Positions 35,215 through 43,860 are shown, numbered from the stretch's first letter. The stretch is 64,000 nt of DNA from Jeotgalicoccus sp. (GCA_003513765.1 DONT01000008.1:1-64000), one strand, 5' to 3'. The notes: generated by a model from the sequence alone, not told the origin. Made by a program: numbers and translations.

Positions 35215-36144
35215 ATGTCAACGAAAAAGAAAGAGAATCAATTATACTTTAGGTATTTTGAGGAGTGGATTGAATTATACAAAGTAGGGGCTGTTCGTGA
35301 TGTCACTTTAAATAAGTATTATATGACACTTCAGAAGCTGGAGTTACTGGCACCTAATTTACGTATGTATGATTTAGATCGCCAAAGTTACCAGCAGATT
35401 CTAAATGATTACGCTTTTACTCATGAGAAACAAACAACAATGGATTTTCATCATCAGTTAAAAGGAGCAATACTTGATGCTGTGGATGAGGGGATTATTG
35501 ATAAGAATCCTACCCGTAAAGTTATTATTAAAGGAAGAAAGCCACGACCTAAGAAGATAAAATTTCTTAACCAGTTTGAATTGCAGGCTTTACTTAAAAA
35601 CTTAGATTTAAATGATGAAATTAATTGGGATTGGTTTATCTTACTCATTGCCAAAACAGGATTACGTTTTTCAGAAGCTCTTGCATTAACGCCAAATGAT
35701 TTTGATTTCTCTAAGCAGAATATAAATGTAGAGAAAACTTGGGACTATAAGTCTTCAAAAGGAGGAATGCAAGAAACTAAAAATAAATCATCCAATCGTA
35801 AAGTAATAATGGATTGGCAGGTTGCGATGCAGTTTTCACAAATGATTAGAGAATTAGATCTTGAGAAACCTATATTTGTTAAAGGCAGAATCTATAATTC
35901 TATGGTAAATAATCGATTAAGAGCATTATGTATTAAAGCTGATATACCTATTATTTCAATCCATGGACTTAGACATACACATGCCTCTTTATTACTTTTT
36001 GCAGGTGTATCTATAGCCAGTGTTGCACGACGACTTGGGCACTCCAGCATGATAACTACTCAGGAAACATATTTGCATATAATTAAAGAATTAGATAATC
36101 AAGATAACGATAAAATAATAAGGCATCTATCTACCTTGTCATAA
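35215..36144 (+). CDS. Tyrosine recombinase, putative hsdS invertase
   Basis: A 309-residue phage-integrase-family recombinase with an N-terminal SAM-like core-binding domain (about 10-95) and a catalytic domain. Catalytic residues are visible: Arg151 (KTGLRFSEA), His250 and Arg253 (HGLRHTH), His276 (RRLGHSS) and nucleophile Tyr286 (ETYLHI). It lies between two inversely oriented hsdS copies, the position of invertases in phase-variable type I systems, and no prophage genes are present. Therefore it most likely inverts the hsdS segment. TAGGAGG precedes the ATG. XerC/D-like housekeeping roles are unlikely. Confidence 0.88.
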   Translation: MSTKKKENQLYFRYFEEWIELYKVGAVRDVTLNKYYMTLQKLELLAPNLRMYDLDRQSYQQILNDYAFTHEKQTTMDFHHQLKGAILDAVDEGIIDKNPTRKVIIKGRKPRPKKIKFLNQFELQALLKNLDLNDEINWDWFILLIAKTGLRFSEALALTPNDFDFSKQNINVEKTWDYKSSKGGMQETKNKSSNRKVIMDWQVAMQFSQMIRELDLEKPIFVKGRIYNSMVNNRLRALCIKADIPIISIHGLRHTHASLLLFAGVSIASVARRLGHSSMITTQETYLHIIKELDNQDNDKIIRHLSTLS

Positions 36145-36148
36145 AAAA

Positions 36149-36177
36149 TATCTAGAGAGAATTATTCTCTCTAGATA
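36149..36177. terminator. Palindromic bidirectional terminator
   Basis: TATCTAGAGAGAAT (36149-36162) and ATTCTCTCTAGATA (36164-36177) form an almost perfect palindrome between the recombinase stop and the silent hsdS stop, with A/T-rich flanks on both sides. Confidence 0.75.
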
Positions 36178-37333
36178 AACATTTTATTTAAATATACTTT
36201 TTTTAATTTTTTTAATGCGTTCAACTTGCTTTGGTGAAACTCGGTAATACTATCTAAAATGTTTAAGAAACGACCTATTTCTTTTTGTTCAATTAAACTG
36301 GGCAATGTAATTTCCGTGTTTAAAATATTTTTATTATATAATCTCTTGATAGTTGTACCTTCAACACCATTCCATTTTATAATATTGTAAAATTGATTTA
36401 AAAATGTATTATCTATATTTCCGTCATGTTTCAGCCATACGATATTAGAATCTTGATAGTAAGCTTCTTCACCTTTATATACTACGGTTCTACCTATACT
36501 ACCTGAGGCTGAGATAAGAGTATCACCTACCTGAGGATAAGGATATTTATGTTTATATTCTTCGAACTTTTCCCTAGTGATAAAAGCATTAGCTTTCTTT
36601 CCAAATGTTCCAATTTTATAAAAAGGTATTTCACCATTTGATGATGTTTCATCTTTGAAAATCCGACGATTCATTGCTACTGAACCTAAATCCCCCAGTT
36701 TATACCGTTCCCATTCTTCATTAATACCGTTAAAACGAATCCTTGGTATATTCTCACTTATAATAGGAAATATTCTATTAAGATAAGCTTTTTTCAGAGC
36801 TTCTAAAATGTTAATTTTACGCTGATGAAGAGCTATTATTTTTTCTAATCGTTTAAGGAATTTAGCAATCTCCAATTGTTCTTTTTCATGAATTGGAATA
36901 ATAATGTTCTTTTCGAAGAAACTATTAACAGGTATATTAAGTAACCCATGGTTTCTAGCACCTTCTGCTGATAATTTCATAACTTCACGATGCCATTTAT
37001 TTGTGTCATAGTAAATACTTAAAAAATCTGTGTTAACCTTTTTAGGTCTAAAAACTATATACAATGATGAAAGGGCTCCTTGGTCATACTTATCCAAACG
37101 TTTCACTGTACCGAGAGGAAAACCATTTGAATAACTTTTATTATATGCAAAATCACCTTTCATTAATAAGTAGTAGTTACTCATATCTTTGCTAGCCACT
37201 TGTTTATTAAAATACGTGTTTTGATCTACTAAACCATCTTGAGCAGATATTGTAAGTGGAAGTGTAGATTCATTGTTTTTATTCTTTCGAGTTACCCGTT
37301 CTACAATTGTATTTAACTTACGCTGTTCCCAAT
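36171..37333 (-). CDS. Silent hsdS cassette (no start codon)
   Basis: This reverse-strand frame encodes a second, different HsdS body of about 386 residues from WEQRKL at the IR1 repeat to the C-terminal KLKKVYLNKMF. Its two recognition domains differ from those of the expressed copy, while the central helix (ALHQRKINIL) and C-terminal helix are conserved. There is no start in frame before a TAG at 37368-37370, and no ribosome site, so it can only be translated properly after recombination joins it to the fixed hsdS 5' end. An internal ATG at 37199 would give a 342-residue fragment. Confidence 0.88.
36804..36830 (-). repeat. Inverted repeat IR2, right copy
   Basis: Reverse complement of 34454-34480 with one difference; lies in the central helix of the silent hsdS, in the matching codon phase. 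Confidence 0.88.
37317..37333 (-). repeat. Inverted repeat IR1, right copy
   Basis: Exact 17-base reverse complement of 33954-33970, at the 5' edge of the silent hsdS. Confidence 0.9.
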
Positions 37334-37374
37334 TAAAAATAGCAACATCAAAATTATCATAAATATACTAGTAC

Positions 37375-37410
37375 TTAGAAATTTATAGTATATTAAGAAT
37401 AAATTTCTAA
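37375..37410 (+). promoter_or_regulatory. 12-bp perfect dyad upstream of the nuclease-helicase gene
   Basis: TTAGAAATTTAT (37375-37386) and ATAAATTTCTAA (37399-37410) are exact inverted repeats with a 12-base spacer containing TATATT-like -10 sequence. The right arm ends a few bases before the AAGGAG ribosome site. It may be an operator or a leader hairpin. Confidence 0.5.
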
Positions 37411-37424
37411 ATAAGGAGAAAAAT

Positions 37425-38912
37425 ATGACTAAACCTCAGAATTTATTAAACTTGAACAACTTGCACAATAGTTTTGGAAGTGAAGTTTTGGATCTTCATT
37501 ATAAAAAGTACGATAGTGCTAAATTAAAAGGTTCAGAAGTATTTACCTTAAGACGTTTCATCGAAGTTATTAATGATTATTCTATGTTAGATGGATTTCA
37601 CGTTGGTTATACAATAGACAAAATTGGAAAAGAATTTGACTTACTTAAGATTACTGACGAAAATGTACTAAATATAGAATTTAAGAGTACATTTAATTTA
37701 GAGAAAATTCAAAAACAACAAAGAAAGAATCATTATTATCTAAAAGCGCTTGAAAAAAATCTAATAATATTAACTTTTGAAGCTGAAAATAAAAATATAT
37801 ATAAATTACATAATGATGAAAGTGTTCTTATAACTGTGGAAGAAATAAATGAAATATTAAAATCTGTAGAACAACATGAACCATTTAATAATTTAGATAA
37901 TTTATTTGAACCTTCAAAGTACTTAATCTCTCCATTCAATCAATCGGATAGATTTTTAAATTCGGAGTATTTTTTAACTGATCAGCAAGTAGAATTTAAA
38001 AAACAAATTAGAAATTACAATAAACTTATACAAATAATTAAAGGAAACCCCGGTACAGGTAAAACACTATTACTATATGATTTAATTAAAGAAGCAATCG
38101 AAGATGATAAAAAAATAATGACTGTTCATTGTGGAGAATTGAATGAAGGTCATAAATACATAATAGCCAATAATAAGTGGGATATAAGAAGTCCTCATAG
38201 GAGTTGGATAGAAAGAGATGAAGAATTTGAAGAACTAGAAATTATTTTTCTAGATGAAGCTCAAAGACTATATCCATATCAATTAGATAAAATAATAGAT
38301 GCGGCTCGAGTAAATGGAATTAAACTGGTTGTTAGTTTAGACCCTAGGCAGTATTTAAGAAGTAATGAAGAAAACTTTAGAAATTATGAGAAGTTACTCA
38401 ATCTGTCTGATAGTGTATCTGTATACAAACTTTCTCAAAAAATAAGAACAAATAGAGAGCTAGCGTCTTTCACTAAATGTATATTTTCTGGAGAAAATTA
38501 CTGGAACATTAACTATGAATCAATTTCAATCGACTATTTGGATAATCAAGATGATTTTGAGAAAATAATTAGAGATTTAGAGAGAATAGGTTGGAATTAT
38601 TTAGAGTATACGCATAGTAGATATACAAAAGGAATTACTTATCAAAAGTTTACATATAATTTATATCAATCAAAAAATTCACATAGAGTTATTGGACAAG
38701 AATTTGATAAAGTAGTAATTGTATTAGATGAGAGCTTCAGCTTGGATGATGAAGGTGACTTTATTGTATACAATGGTCCTAGTTATTATGATACACGACA
38801 AATGCTTTATCAAAATATAACTAGAGCACGAGATCAGATAAAGTTTATTATTTATAATAATCCAAAGTTATATGAAAAGTTACTGAGAATAATTACCAAT
38901 ACAAAAGAGTGA
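37425..38912 (+). CDS. Fused PD-(D/E)XK nuclease and DUF2075-type helicase, candidate defence enzyme
   Basis: A 495-residue protein. The N-terminal part has a PD-(D/E)XK-like core, Glu70 and Asp72 (GKEFDLL) and Glu85-x-Lys87 (NIEFKST). The C-terminal part is a superfamily 1-like ATPase of the DUF2075 type: Walker A GNPGTGKT (207-214), Walker B IIFLDEAQR, a Gln/Arg motif around LSQKIRTN, GQEFDKVVIVLDE and ITRARDQIKF near the end. Single proteins combining nuclease and helicase, such as staphylococcal Nhi, give phage immunity; similarity to Nhi itself is not claimed. Strongly AT-rich, with its own promoter region, at the edge of the restriction island. AAGGAG precedes the ATG. Confidence 0.8.
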   Translation: MTKPQNLLNLNNLHNSFGSEVLDLHYKKYDSAKLKGSEVFTLRRFIEVINDYSMLDGFHVGYTIDKIGKEFDLLKITDENVLNIEFKSTFNLEKIQKQQRKNHYYLKALEKNLIILTFEAENKNIYKLHNDESVLITVEEINEILKSVEQHEPFNNLDNLFEPSKYLISPFNQSDRFLNSEYFLTDQQVEFKKQIRNYNKLIQIIKGNPGTGKTLLLYDLIKEAIEDDKKIMTVHCGELNEGHKYIIANNKWDIRSPHRSWIERDEEFEELEIIFLDEAQRLYPYQLDKIIDAARVNGIKLVVSLDPRQYLRSNEENFRNYEKLLNLSDSVSVYKLSQKIRTNRELASFTKCIFSGENYWNINYESISIDYLDNQDDFEKIIRDLERIGWNYLEYTHSRYTKGITYQKFTYNLYQSKNSHRVIGQEFDKVVIVLDESFSLDDEGDFIVYNGPSYYDTRQMLYQNITRARDQIKFIIYNNPKLYEKLLRIITNTKE

Positions 38913-38972
38913 AGTCATAGGAAAGAAGTTATAAATAATAAAGTATAGATGTAAATAATAGGTGGTGATTTC

Positions 38973-39917
38973 ATGAAAAAAGTAATCATAGACACTGACA
39001 CAGCTGGAGATGACACAATAGCAATTTTAACAGCTCTGCATAACTTCGACGTGCTAGGTATTACAATCACCGGTGGTAACGTTGATTTTAATCAGCAGAT
39101 TGATAATGCGTTATATACGACCCAGGTTGCTGGCAAGACTGAAATTCCTGTCTATCCGGGATACAGCGGACCGATTTTTGGAAATACTGAACAGAATCAT
39201 ACGACTGTTGAGGATGTGCATGGCAGCGATGGCATGGGTGATACTTTCTTCCCTAAACCTGAGCGTTCTGCCGAATCGACGCATGCGATTGATTTTATCA
39301 TCGATACTATTAACGACAATCCCGGTGAAGTGTCGCTTCTTGCGATTGCGCCTTTAACGAATATTGCTATGGCGATTAAAAAGAATCCGGGTATTACAGA
39401 GAAGATTGAACATCTGTATATTATGGGTGGAACGAACAATTCATTAGGCAATATAGTGCCGGCTGCTGAGTATAACTTTTACGTTGATCCTGAAGCTGCT
39501 AAATTAGTGCTGCAGTCAGGTATTGAAATGACTATGGTCGGCTGGGATATGTGTACAGATTACTCTCTGATGTTCGATGAAGAACATGATGAAATTGAAA
39601 GCTTTGGTACAGCAGGTGCACAGTTCTTTAAAGACGTGAACAAAGTAGTGAAGAAATTTAATAAAGAAGTACATAAACTGAATGGAACAACTCATCCTGA
39701 CACACTGCTGGTTGCAATCGCAGCTGATGAAAGGATTATGGAGAAGTCCAATAAGTATTATGTTGACGTAGAAACAAAAGGAGAACTGACACGCGGCTAC
39801 AGCCTGGTTGATATTAATGGCCGTTTAGGCAAAACACCGAATGTCAGAGTGTGTGAAAAAGTAGATAGAGAGTTATTTAAAAAACATTTGTATGATGTAC
39901 TTAAAGCAATTAAATAG
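38973..39917 (+). CDS. Inosine-uridine preferring nucleoside hydrolase family protein
   Basis: A 314-residue nucleoside N-ribohydrolase that splits nucleosides into base and ribose. The N-terminal calcium site IDTDTAGDDTIAIL is intact, with Ala where many members have Pro/Gly. Other family features include EVSLLAIAPLTNIAMAI, MGG (TNN) and the C-terminal Asp region. GGTGGTGAT precedes the ATG. It marks the return to host-like base composition after the defence island. Confidence 0.88.
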   Translation: MKKVIIDTDTAGDDTIAILTALHNFDVLGITITGGNVDFNQQIDNALYTTQVAGKTEIPVYPGYSGPIFGNTEQNHTTVEDVHGSDGMGDTFFPKPERSAESTHAIDFIIDTINDNPGEVSLLAIAPLTNIAMAIKKNPGITEKIEHLYIMGGTNNSLGNIVPAAEYNFYVDPEAAKLVLQSGIEMTMVGWDMCTDYSLMFDEEHDEIESFGTAGAQFFKDVNKVVKKFNKEVHKLNGTTHPDTLLVAIAADERIMEKSNKYYVDVETKGELTRGYSLVDINGRLGKTPNVRVCEKVDRELFKKHLYDVLKAIK

Positions 39918-39927
39918 AAATTAATGA

Positions 39928-39960
39928 AAGCTCGTTCCTTTTTGAGGAGTGAGCTTCTTT
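39928..39960 (+). terminator. Terminator of the nucleoside hydrolase gene
   Basis: AAGCTC (39928-39933) pairs with GAGCTT (39951-39956); an inner TCCT/AGGA pairing lengthens the stem; CTTT follows. Confidence 0.75.
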
Positions 39961-40062
39961 ATATCTATTATTATTTAAAAATTCTGACTAAAAATTGTTC
40001 CACCATTTCCGTTGTGATAATCTTTATATAAACAATCGCTACATAACAAAGGGGACATTTTA

Positions 40063-41679
40063 ATGAAAAATTTCGACACGCTCTACAATCCTTATCATTC
40101 ACAGCGTAATCCTGTGGTCGCTAAAAAGGGGATGGTTGCCACGTCGCAGCCTTTAGCCGCTCAGGCCGGGCTCACTATTATGCAGAATGGCGGGAATGCG
40201 ATTGATGCTGCCATTGCCACTGCTGCAGCGCTTACTGTGGTTGAACCGACAACTAACGGTATCGGCGGCGATGCGTTTGCGCTCGTCTGGGTCAAGGATA
40301 CGCTCTACGGTTTAAACGGCAGCGGTAAATCACCCGCTTCTATTTCAATCGATAAAGTCCGCGCTGCAGGCTACGATGACATTCCTAAATACGGATTTAC
40401 TCCGGTCACTGTTCCGGGACAGCCTGGTGCATGGGCCGAGCTTTCCAGACGGTTCGGCAAACTGCCTTTTAAAGATTTAATGCAGCCGGCGATTCATTAT
40501 GCGGAAGAGGGTTATCCGATTTCACCTGTTCTCGCGAAGTTATGGGACAGGGCGGCTGTCAGATTTAAAGAAGCATTCGAAGGCGACGAGTTCGATCACT
40601 GGTTTGAAACGTTTGCGCCAGACGGGCAAGCACCGAAAGTCGGGGAGATGTGGAAGTCACAGGATATGGCGGATACATTAAGAGAACTTGGTGAAACTGA
40701 ATGCGAGTCGTTTTATACTGGAAATATTGCCCGGAAAATAGATGAATATTCGAAGCAGTACGAAGGATACATAACGAAAGAGGATTTAGAGAAGTACAAA
40801 CCTGAATGGGTGGACCCGATATCGGTAAATTACAGGGGTTATGATGTTTGGGAAATACCACCGAATACACAGGGGATTATCGCTTTATCAGCATTAAATA
40901 TACTGAAACATATGGATATTGAAGGTAAAGAATCGACCGATACATATCATAAGCAGATTGAAGCGATTAAACTGGCATTCGCAGACGGGGAGAAATACAT
41001 TGCAGATCAGGAGTATATGAAGGATGTCACAGCTGAAGATATGCTGGACGAAGCGTATGCGAAAGAGCGACTGAAGTTAATTACAGACAAAGCAGGACAG
41101 CCTGAAGCGGGTGAACCAAAAGCAAGTGGCACAGTATACCTGTCTACTGCAGATGAAGAAGGGAATATGGTGTCGCTGATTCAAAGCAACTATATGGGAT
41201 TCGGTTCGGGGCTTGTAGTGCCTGGAACAGGAATCGGTCTGCAGAACAGAGGATGCGATTTTAACCTGGATCCGGAATCGCCAAATGCATTAGGACCAGA
41301 TAAACGTTCATACCACACGATTATCCCGGGCTTCATAACTAAAGGAAAAGACGCACTTGGACCATTCGGTGTGATGGGCGGATTCATGCAGCCGCAGGGA
41401 CATGTCCAGGTAGCGATGAATACCATCGACTTTCACCATAACCCGCAGACCGCACTGGACGCACCACGCTGGCAGTGGGTAAAAGATAAGACTGTCTGGG
41501 TGGAGAAGAACTTCCCGCATCAGATTGCGGAAGACCTGGTGAAGCGAGGACATAACATAGAAATCAAACTGGACTCGGGCGCTTTCGGACGAGGACAGAT
41601 TATTTGGAGAAACCCGGCTACAGGAATACTGTACGGCGGTACTGAAAACCGGGCGGATGGGCATATCGCGGCGTATTAA
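40063..41679 (+). CDS. Gamma-glutamyltransferase family protein
   Basis: A 538-residue Ntn-hydrolase precursor that self-cleaves to large and small subunits and hydrolyses or transfers gamma-glutamyl groups. The N-terminal GGNAIDAAIATAAALTVVEP and GIGGDAF motifs are conserved, and the probable nucleophile is Thr357 in SGTVYLSTAD, followed by NYMGFGSG. No signal peptide is seen, so it is probably cytosolic, as for YwrD-like members. AAAGGGGAC precedes the ATG. The next gene (M20 peptidase) begins about 20 bases after it, suggesting joint peptide or amide degradation. Confidence 0.9.
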   Translation: MKNFDTLYNPYHSQRNPVVAKKGMVATSQPLAAQAGLTIMQNGGNAIDAAIATAAALTVVEPTTNGIGGDAFALVWVKDTLYGLNGSGKSPASISIDKVRAAGYDDIPKYGFTPVTVPGQPGAWAELSRRFGKLPFKDLMQPAIHYAEEGYPISPVLAKLWDRAAVRFKEAFEGDEFDHWFETFAPDGQAPKVGEMWKSQDMADTLRELGETECESFYTGNIARKIDEYSKQYEGYITKEDLEKYKPEWVDPISVNYRGYDVWEIPPNTQGIIALSALNILKHMDIEGKESTDTYHKQIEAIKLAFADGEKYIADQEYMKDVTAEDMLDEAYAKERLKLITDKAGQPEAGEPKASGTVYLSTADEEGNMVSLIQSNYMGFGSGLVVPGTGIGLQNRGCDFNLDPESPNALGPDKRSYHTIIPGFITKGKDALGPFGVMGGFMQPQGHVQVAMNTIDFHHNPQTALDAPRWQWVKDKTVWVEKNFPHQIAEDLVKRGHNIEIKLDSGAFGRGQIIWRNPATGILYGGTENRADGHIAAY

Positions 41680-41698
41680 TTATCAAAGGATGAGTGAA

Positions 41699-42955
41699 TT
41701 GAATCAGAATTTCAAAAATAGTTTAGTCGATAAGGTCAATAAAAATAAAGAGCTGTTAGTGGATTTAACTTCACGTCTAGTTCAAATCCCAAGTGAATCC
41801 CCAGAGTCAGATACACGTCAAATGGTAAAAGAGATTGCAGATTTTCTTGAACAAATTGATGGTGTTGAAATTTCTTTCCATACATTGGAAGAGCCGATTA
41901 CGAATATTGTTGCAAGAATTAAGGGGAAGAATCCAGGGAAACGCCTGATTTTAAACGGTCATCTTGATACCTACCCTGCTGGTAATGAGTCGCTTTGGAC
42001 ACATCATCCGTTCTCTGGTCATGAAGAAAATGGGCGTATGTATGGAAGAGGTGTCTCTGATATGAAAGGTGGCATAGCGAGTTATCTGGTTACCTTTATG
42101 ATAATGGCTGAAATGAGAGACAGCTGGTCAGGAGAGCTCGTAATTACACTTGCCGGTGATGAAGAAACGATGGGTGTCAAAGGAACAAAGTATCTTTTAG
42201 ATACAGTCCCGCATGCTTCAGGCGATGCCATGATCAGCGGAGATGCTGGCGCTTCTAAAGTGCTGCGTTTCGGTGAAAAAGGTTTAATGTGGATTGGGCT
42301 GAATGCCATTGGGAAAGCTTCTCATGGTGCACATGTACATAAAGGGGAAAATGCTATTGACCGGCTGGTGGAAGGTATTGACCGGATGAATAAAGAACTT
42401 GTCTCTTTAAAAGTGAATGCCCCGAAAGAAGTTACACAGGCGATAAAAGAATCGAGTGAGATATCTGAAAGGTATTCCGGAGAAGGGGAAACAGAAGTTC
42501 TTCAGCGGGTCACAGTTAATTTTGGAACGATTGAAGGCGGGGTGTCTCCAAACCTGATACCTGCAAAAGCTTCTGCACAGGGTGACATCCGTGTTCCGGT
42601 AGGTGTATCAATGTCTGAAGTGGAACAGAAAATCAAAGAGATTACAGAATCTGTAGAAGGACTGTCATATCACATCTTCCGGCAGTATGAACCGAACCGG
42701 TCGGATATTAACCATGAGATTTTTGTCTTTACTGCTGATAATGTAGAATACATTACCGGAGAAAAACCTGTAAACACAATGCGGGTCGGAGCATCAGACG
42801 CCAGACATTACAGGATATCTAAAAATATTCCTTCTGTTAACTGCGGCCTGAATCCTTATAATCTCGGGGGACCGGATGAATATATAGAAATAGAAGAGCT
42901 GACGGACCTGGCGAAAATTCATACTTTAACTGCGTTTGATTATCTAAGTGAATAA
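41699..42955 (+). CDS. M20-family metallopeptidase (ArgE/DapE/CPG2 type)
   Basis: A 418-residue zinc-dependent deacylase or dipeptidase. Metal ligands appear in LILNGHLDTYP, GRGVSDMKGG, AGDEETMG (general base and ligand Glu) and the C-terminal His region (GGPDEY). A dimerisation domain lies near residues 190-300. TTG at 41699 is favoured because AAAGGA is eight bases upstream; ATG 41690 and the frame start at 41657 overlapping the previous gene lack a site. The substrate, an N-acylated amino acid or dipeptide, cannot be told from sequence. Confidence 0.88.
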   Translation: MNQNFKNSLVDKVNKNKELLVDLTSRLVQIPSESPESDTRQMVKEIADFLEQIDGVEISFHTLEEPITNIVARIKGKNPGKRLILNGHLDTYPAGNESLWTHHPFSGHEENGRMYGRGVSDMKGGIASYLVTFMIMAEMRDSWSGELVITLAGDEETMGVKGTKYLLDTVPHASGDAMISGDAGASKVLRFGEKGLMWIGLNAIGKASHGAHVHKGENAIDRLVEGIDRMNKELVSLKVNAPKEVTQAIKESSEISERYSGEGETEVLQRVTVNFGTIEGGVSPNLIPAKASAQGDIRVPVGVSMSEVEQKIKEITESVEGLSYHIFRQYEPNRSDINHEIFVFTADNVEYITGEKPVNTMRVGASDARHYRISKNIPSVNCGLNPYNLGGPDEYIEIEELTDLAKIHTLTAFDYLSE

Positions 42956-42993
42956 GAAAGTGGGGATTCGGCATAGATTATATAATTCGTGAA

Positions 42994-43458
42994 ATGGTAA
43001 CAGGAGATATAGAACAGGTTCAGGCTGTGGCGAAGGAAAGCTGGCATGCGACGTATGAGGGCATTATCCCGAGAGAAATTCAGCAGAATTTTTTAAATGG
43101 TGCTTACAGTGATGAAATGATGGAAAGACGCATGAAGCATTCATTAATGCTGGTTGCTGAAGCGGAGAACACAATCGCAGGTTTTACCAACTTCACTCCG
43201 GTGAATCAGCAGGGACAAACAGAATTAAGTGCGATATATCTTCTGTCTGAATATCAGGGTGAGGGAATTGGATCAGCTCTTTTAAAGACTGGGATTGAAA
43301 AGTTAGAGAACTTAAAAGAGATTCAACTCGATGTGGAAAAGGAAAACATAATTGGAACGGCATTCTACAAAGCAAAAGGGTTTAAAATAGTGGATGAATA
43401 TGACGATGATTTTGATGGTCATATTCTGAAAACAGTAAGAATGGAATTAACTTTATAA
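42994..43458 (+). CDS. GNAT acetyltransferase, probably starting upstream at a non-ATG codon
   Basis: A 154-residue GCN5-type acetyltransferase with acetyl-CoA loop EYQGEGIGSALL and C-terminal GTAFYKAKGF. The first ATG is at 42994, but the frame continues upstream as DYIIRE, the beta-1 strand GNATs normally have, to ATA at 42973, and the only ribosome site (GTGGGGA, 42960-42966) fits ATA 42973. Either translation begins at ATA (or ATT 42985), or an ATG mutated. Overlap with the M20 gene is nil and the pair may be cotranscribed. Confidence 0.82.
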   Translation: MVTGDIEQVQAVAKESWHATYEGIIPREIQQNFLNGAYSDEMMERRMKHSLMLVAEAENTIAGFTNFTPVNQQGQTELSAIYLLSEYQGEGIGSALLKTGIEKLENLKEIQLDVEKENIIGTAFYKAKGFKIVDEYDDDFDGHILKTVRMELTL

Positions 43459-43461
43459 CGG

Positions 43462-43498
43462 AAACAGAGCCTCATCAATTCATGAGGCTCTGTTTTTT
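43462..43498. terminator. Bidirectional terminator between convergent genes
   Basis: AAACAGAGCCTCAT (43462-43475) pairs perfectly with 43482-43495, flanked by A's and T's. It overlaps the 3' end of the following reverse gene. Confidence 0.9.
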
Positions 43499-43860
43499 CT
43501 GTCCAGCTTTTTAAGTTCGGAATAAGTATTGTATGCATCATAAGCAGAAATACCAATTGCCAGCCAGAAAAAGATATTTGTTAATGAAATGATAGTGTCT
43601 GAACTGCCGCCAAGAATTGTGAGTATAGAGACTAATAATAAAATATAAACAATACCAGTCATCTGCCATAGCAATGTACTTTTTAAATACTCTCTGTCAT
43701 CCCTGGTACGATTAGCAACTAGAGAAACTACCATGGCCAGAATAAATGCGGCTAAAATAAAATTGCTGTTCATATTTATGTTAATCAGTTCAGGGAAATA
43801 ATCGATGATTAACAATACGGTTATTAAGAGTAAAAGTGCTGCCAATATAATACGGTTCAT
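43480..43860 (-). CDS. Hypothetical membrane protein
   Basis: A 126-residue protein with four hydrophobic segments (about 4-20, 33-50, 65-83 and 93-108) and a charged C-terminal tail (LKKLDRKNR). GAGGGGG precedes the ATG. Family not recognised. Convergent with the GNAT gene and divergent from the TspO gene. Confidence 0.65.
   Translation of the reverse strand: MNRIILAALLLLITVLLIIDYFPELININMNSNFILAAFILAMVVSLVANRTRDDREYLKSTLLWQMTGIVYILLLVSILTILGGSSDTIISLTNIFFWLAIGISAYDAYNTYSELKKLDRKNRAS

Larger units (their letters stand above)
33954..37333. mobile_element. Invertible DNA segment carrying hsdS, recombinase and silent hsdS
   Basis: ATTGGGAACAGCGTAAG occurs at 33954-33970 and, inverted, at 37317-37333. 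Inversion between them would replace all of hsdS after residue 19 with the silent copy, in frame, giving a full-length 405-residue HsdS. The segment also contains the tyrosine recombinase expected to catalyse it. Known phase-variable type I systems (such as SpnIII of pneumococcus) have the same parts. Confidence 0.8.

Noticed and set aside
35215..36144. Prophage or integrative element integrase
   Set aside because: No phage or conjugation genes, no att repeats at a tRNA; placement between inverted hsdS copies fits an invertase better.
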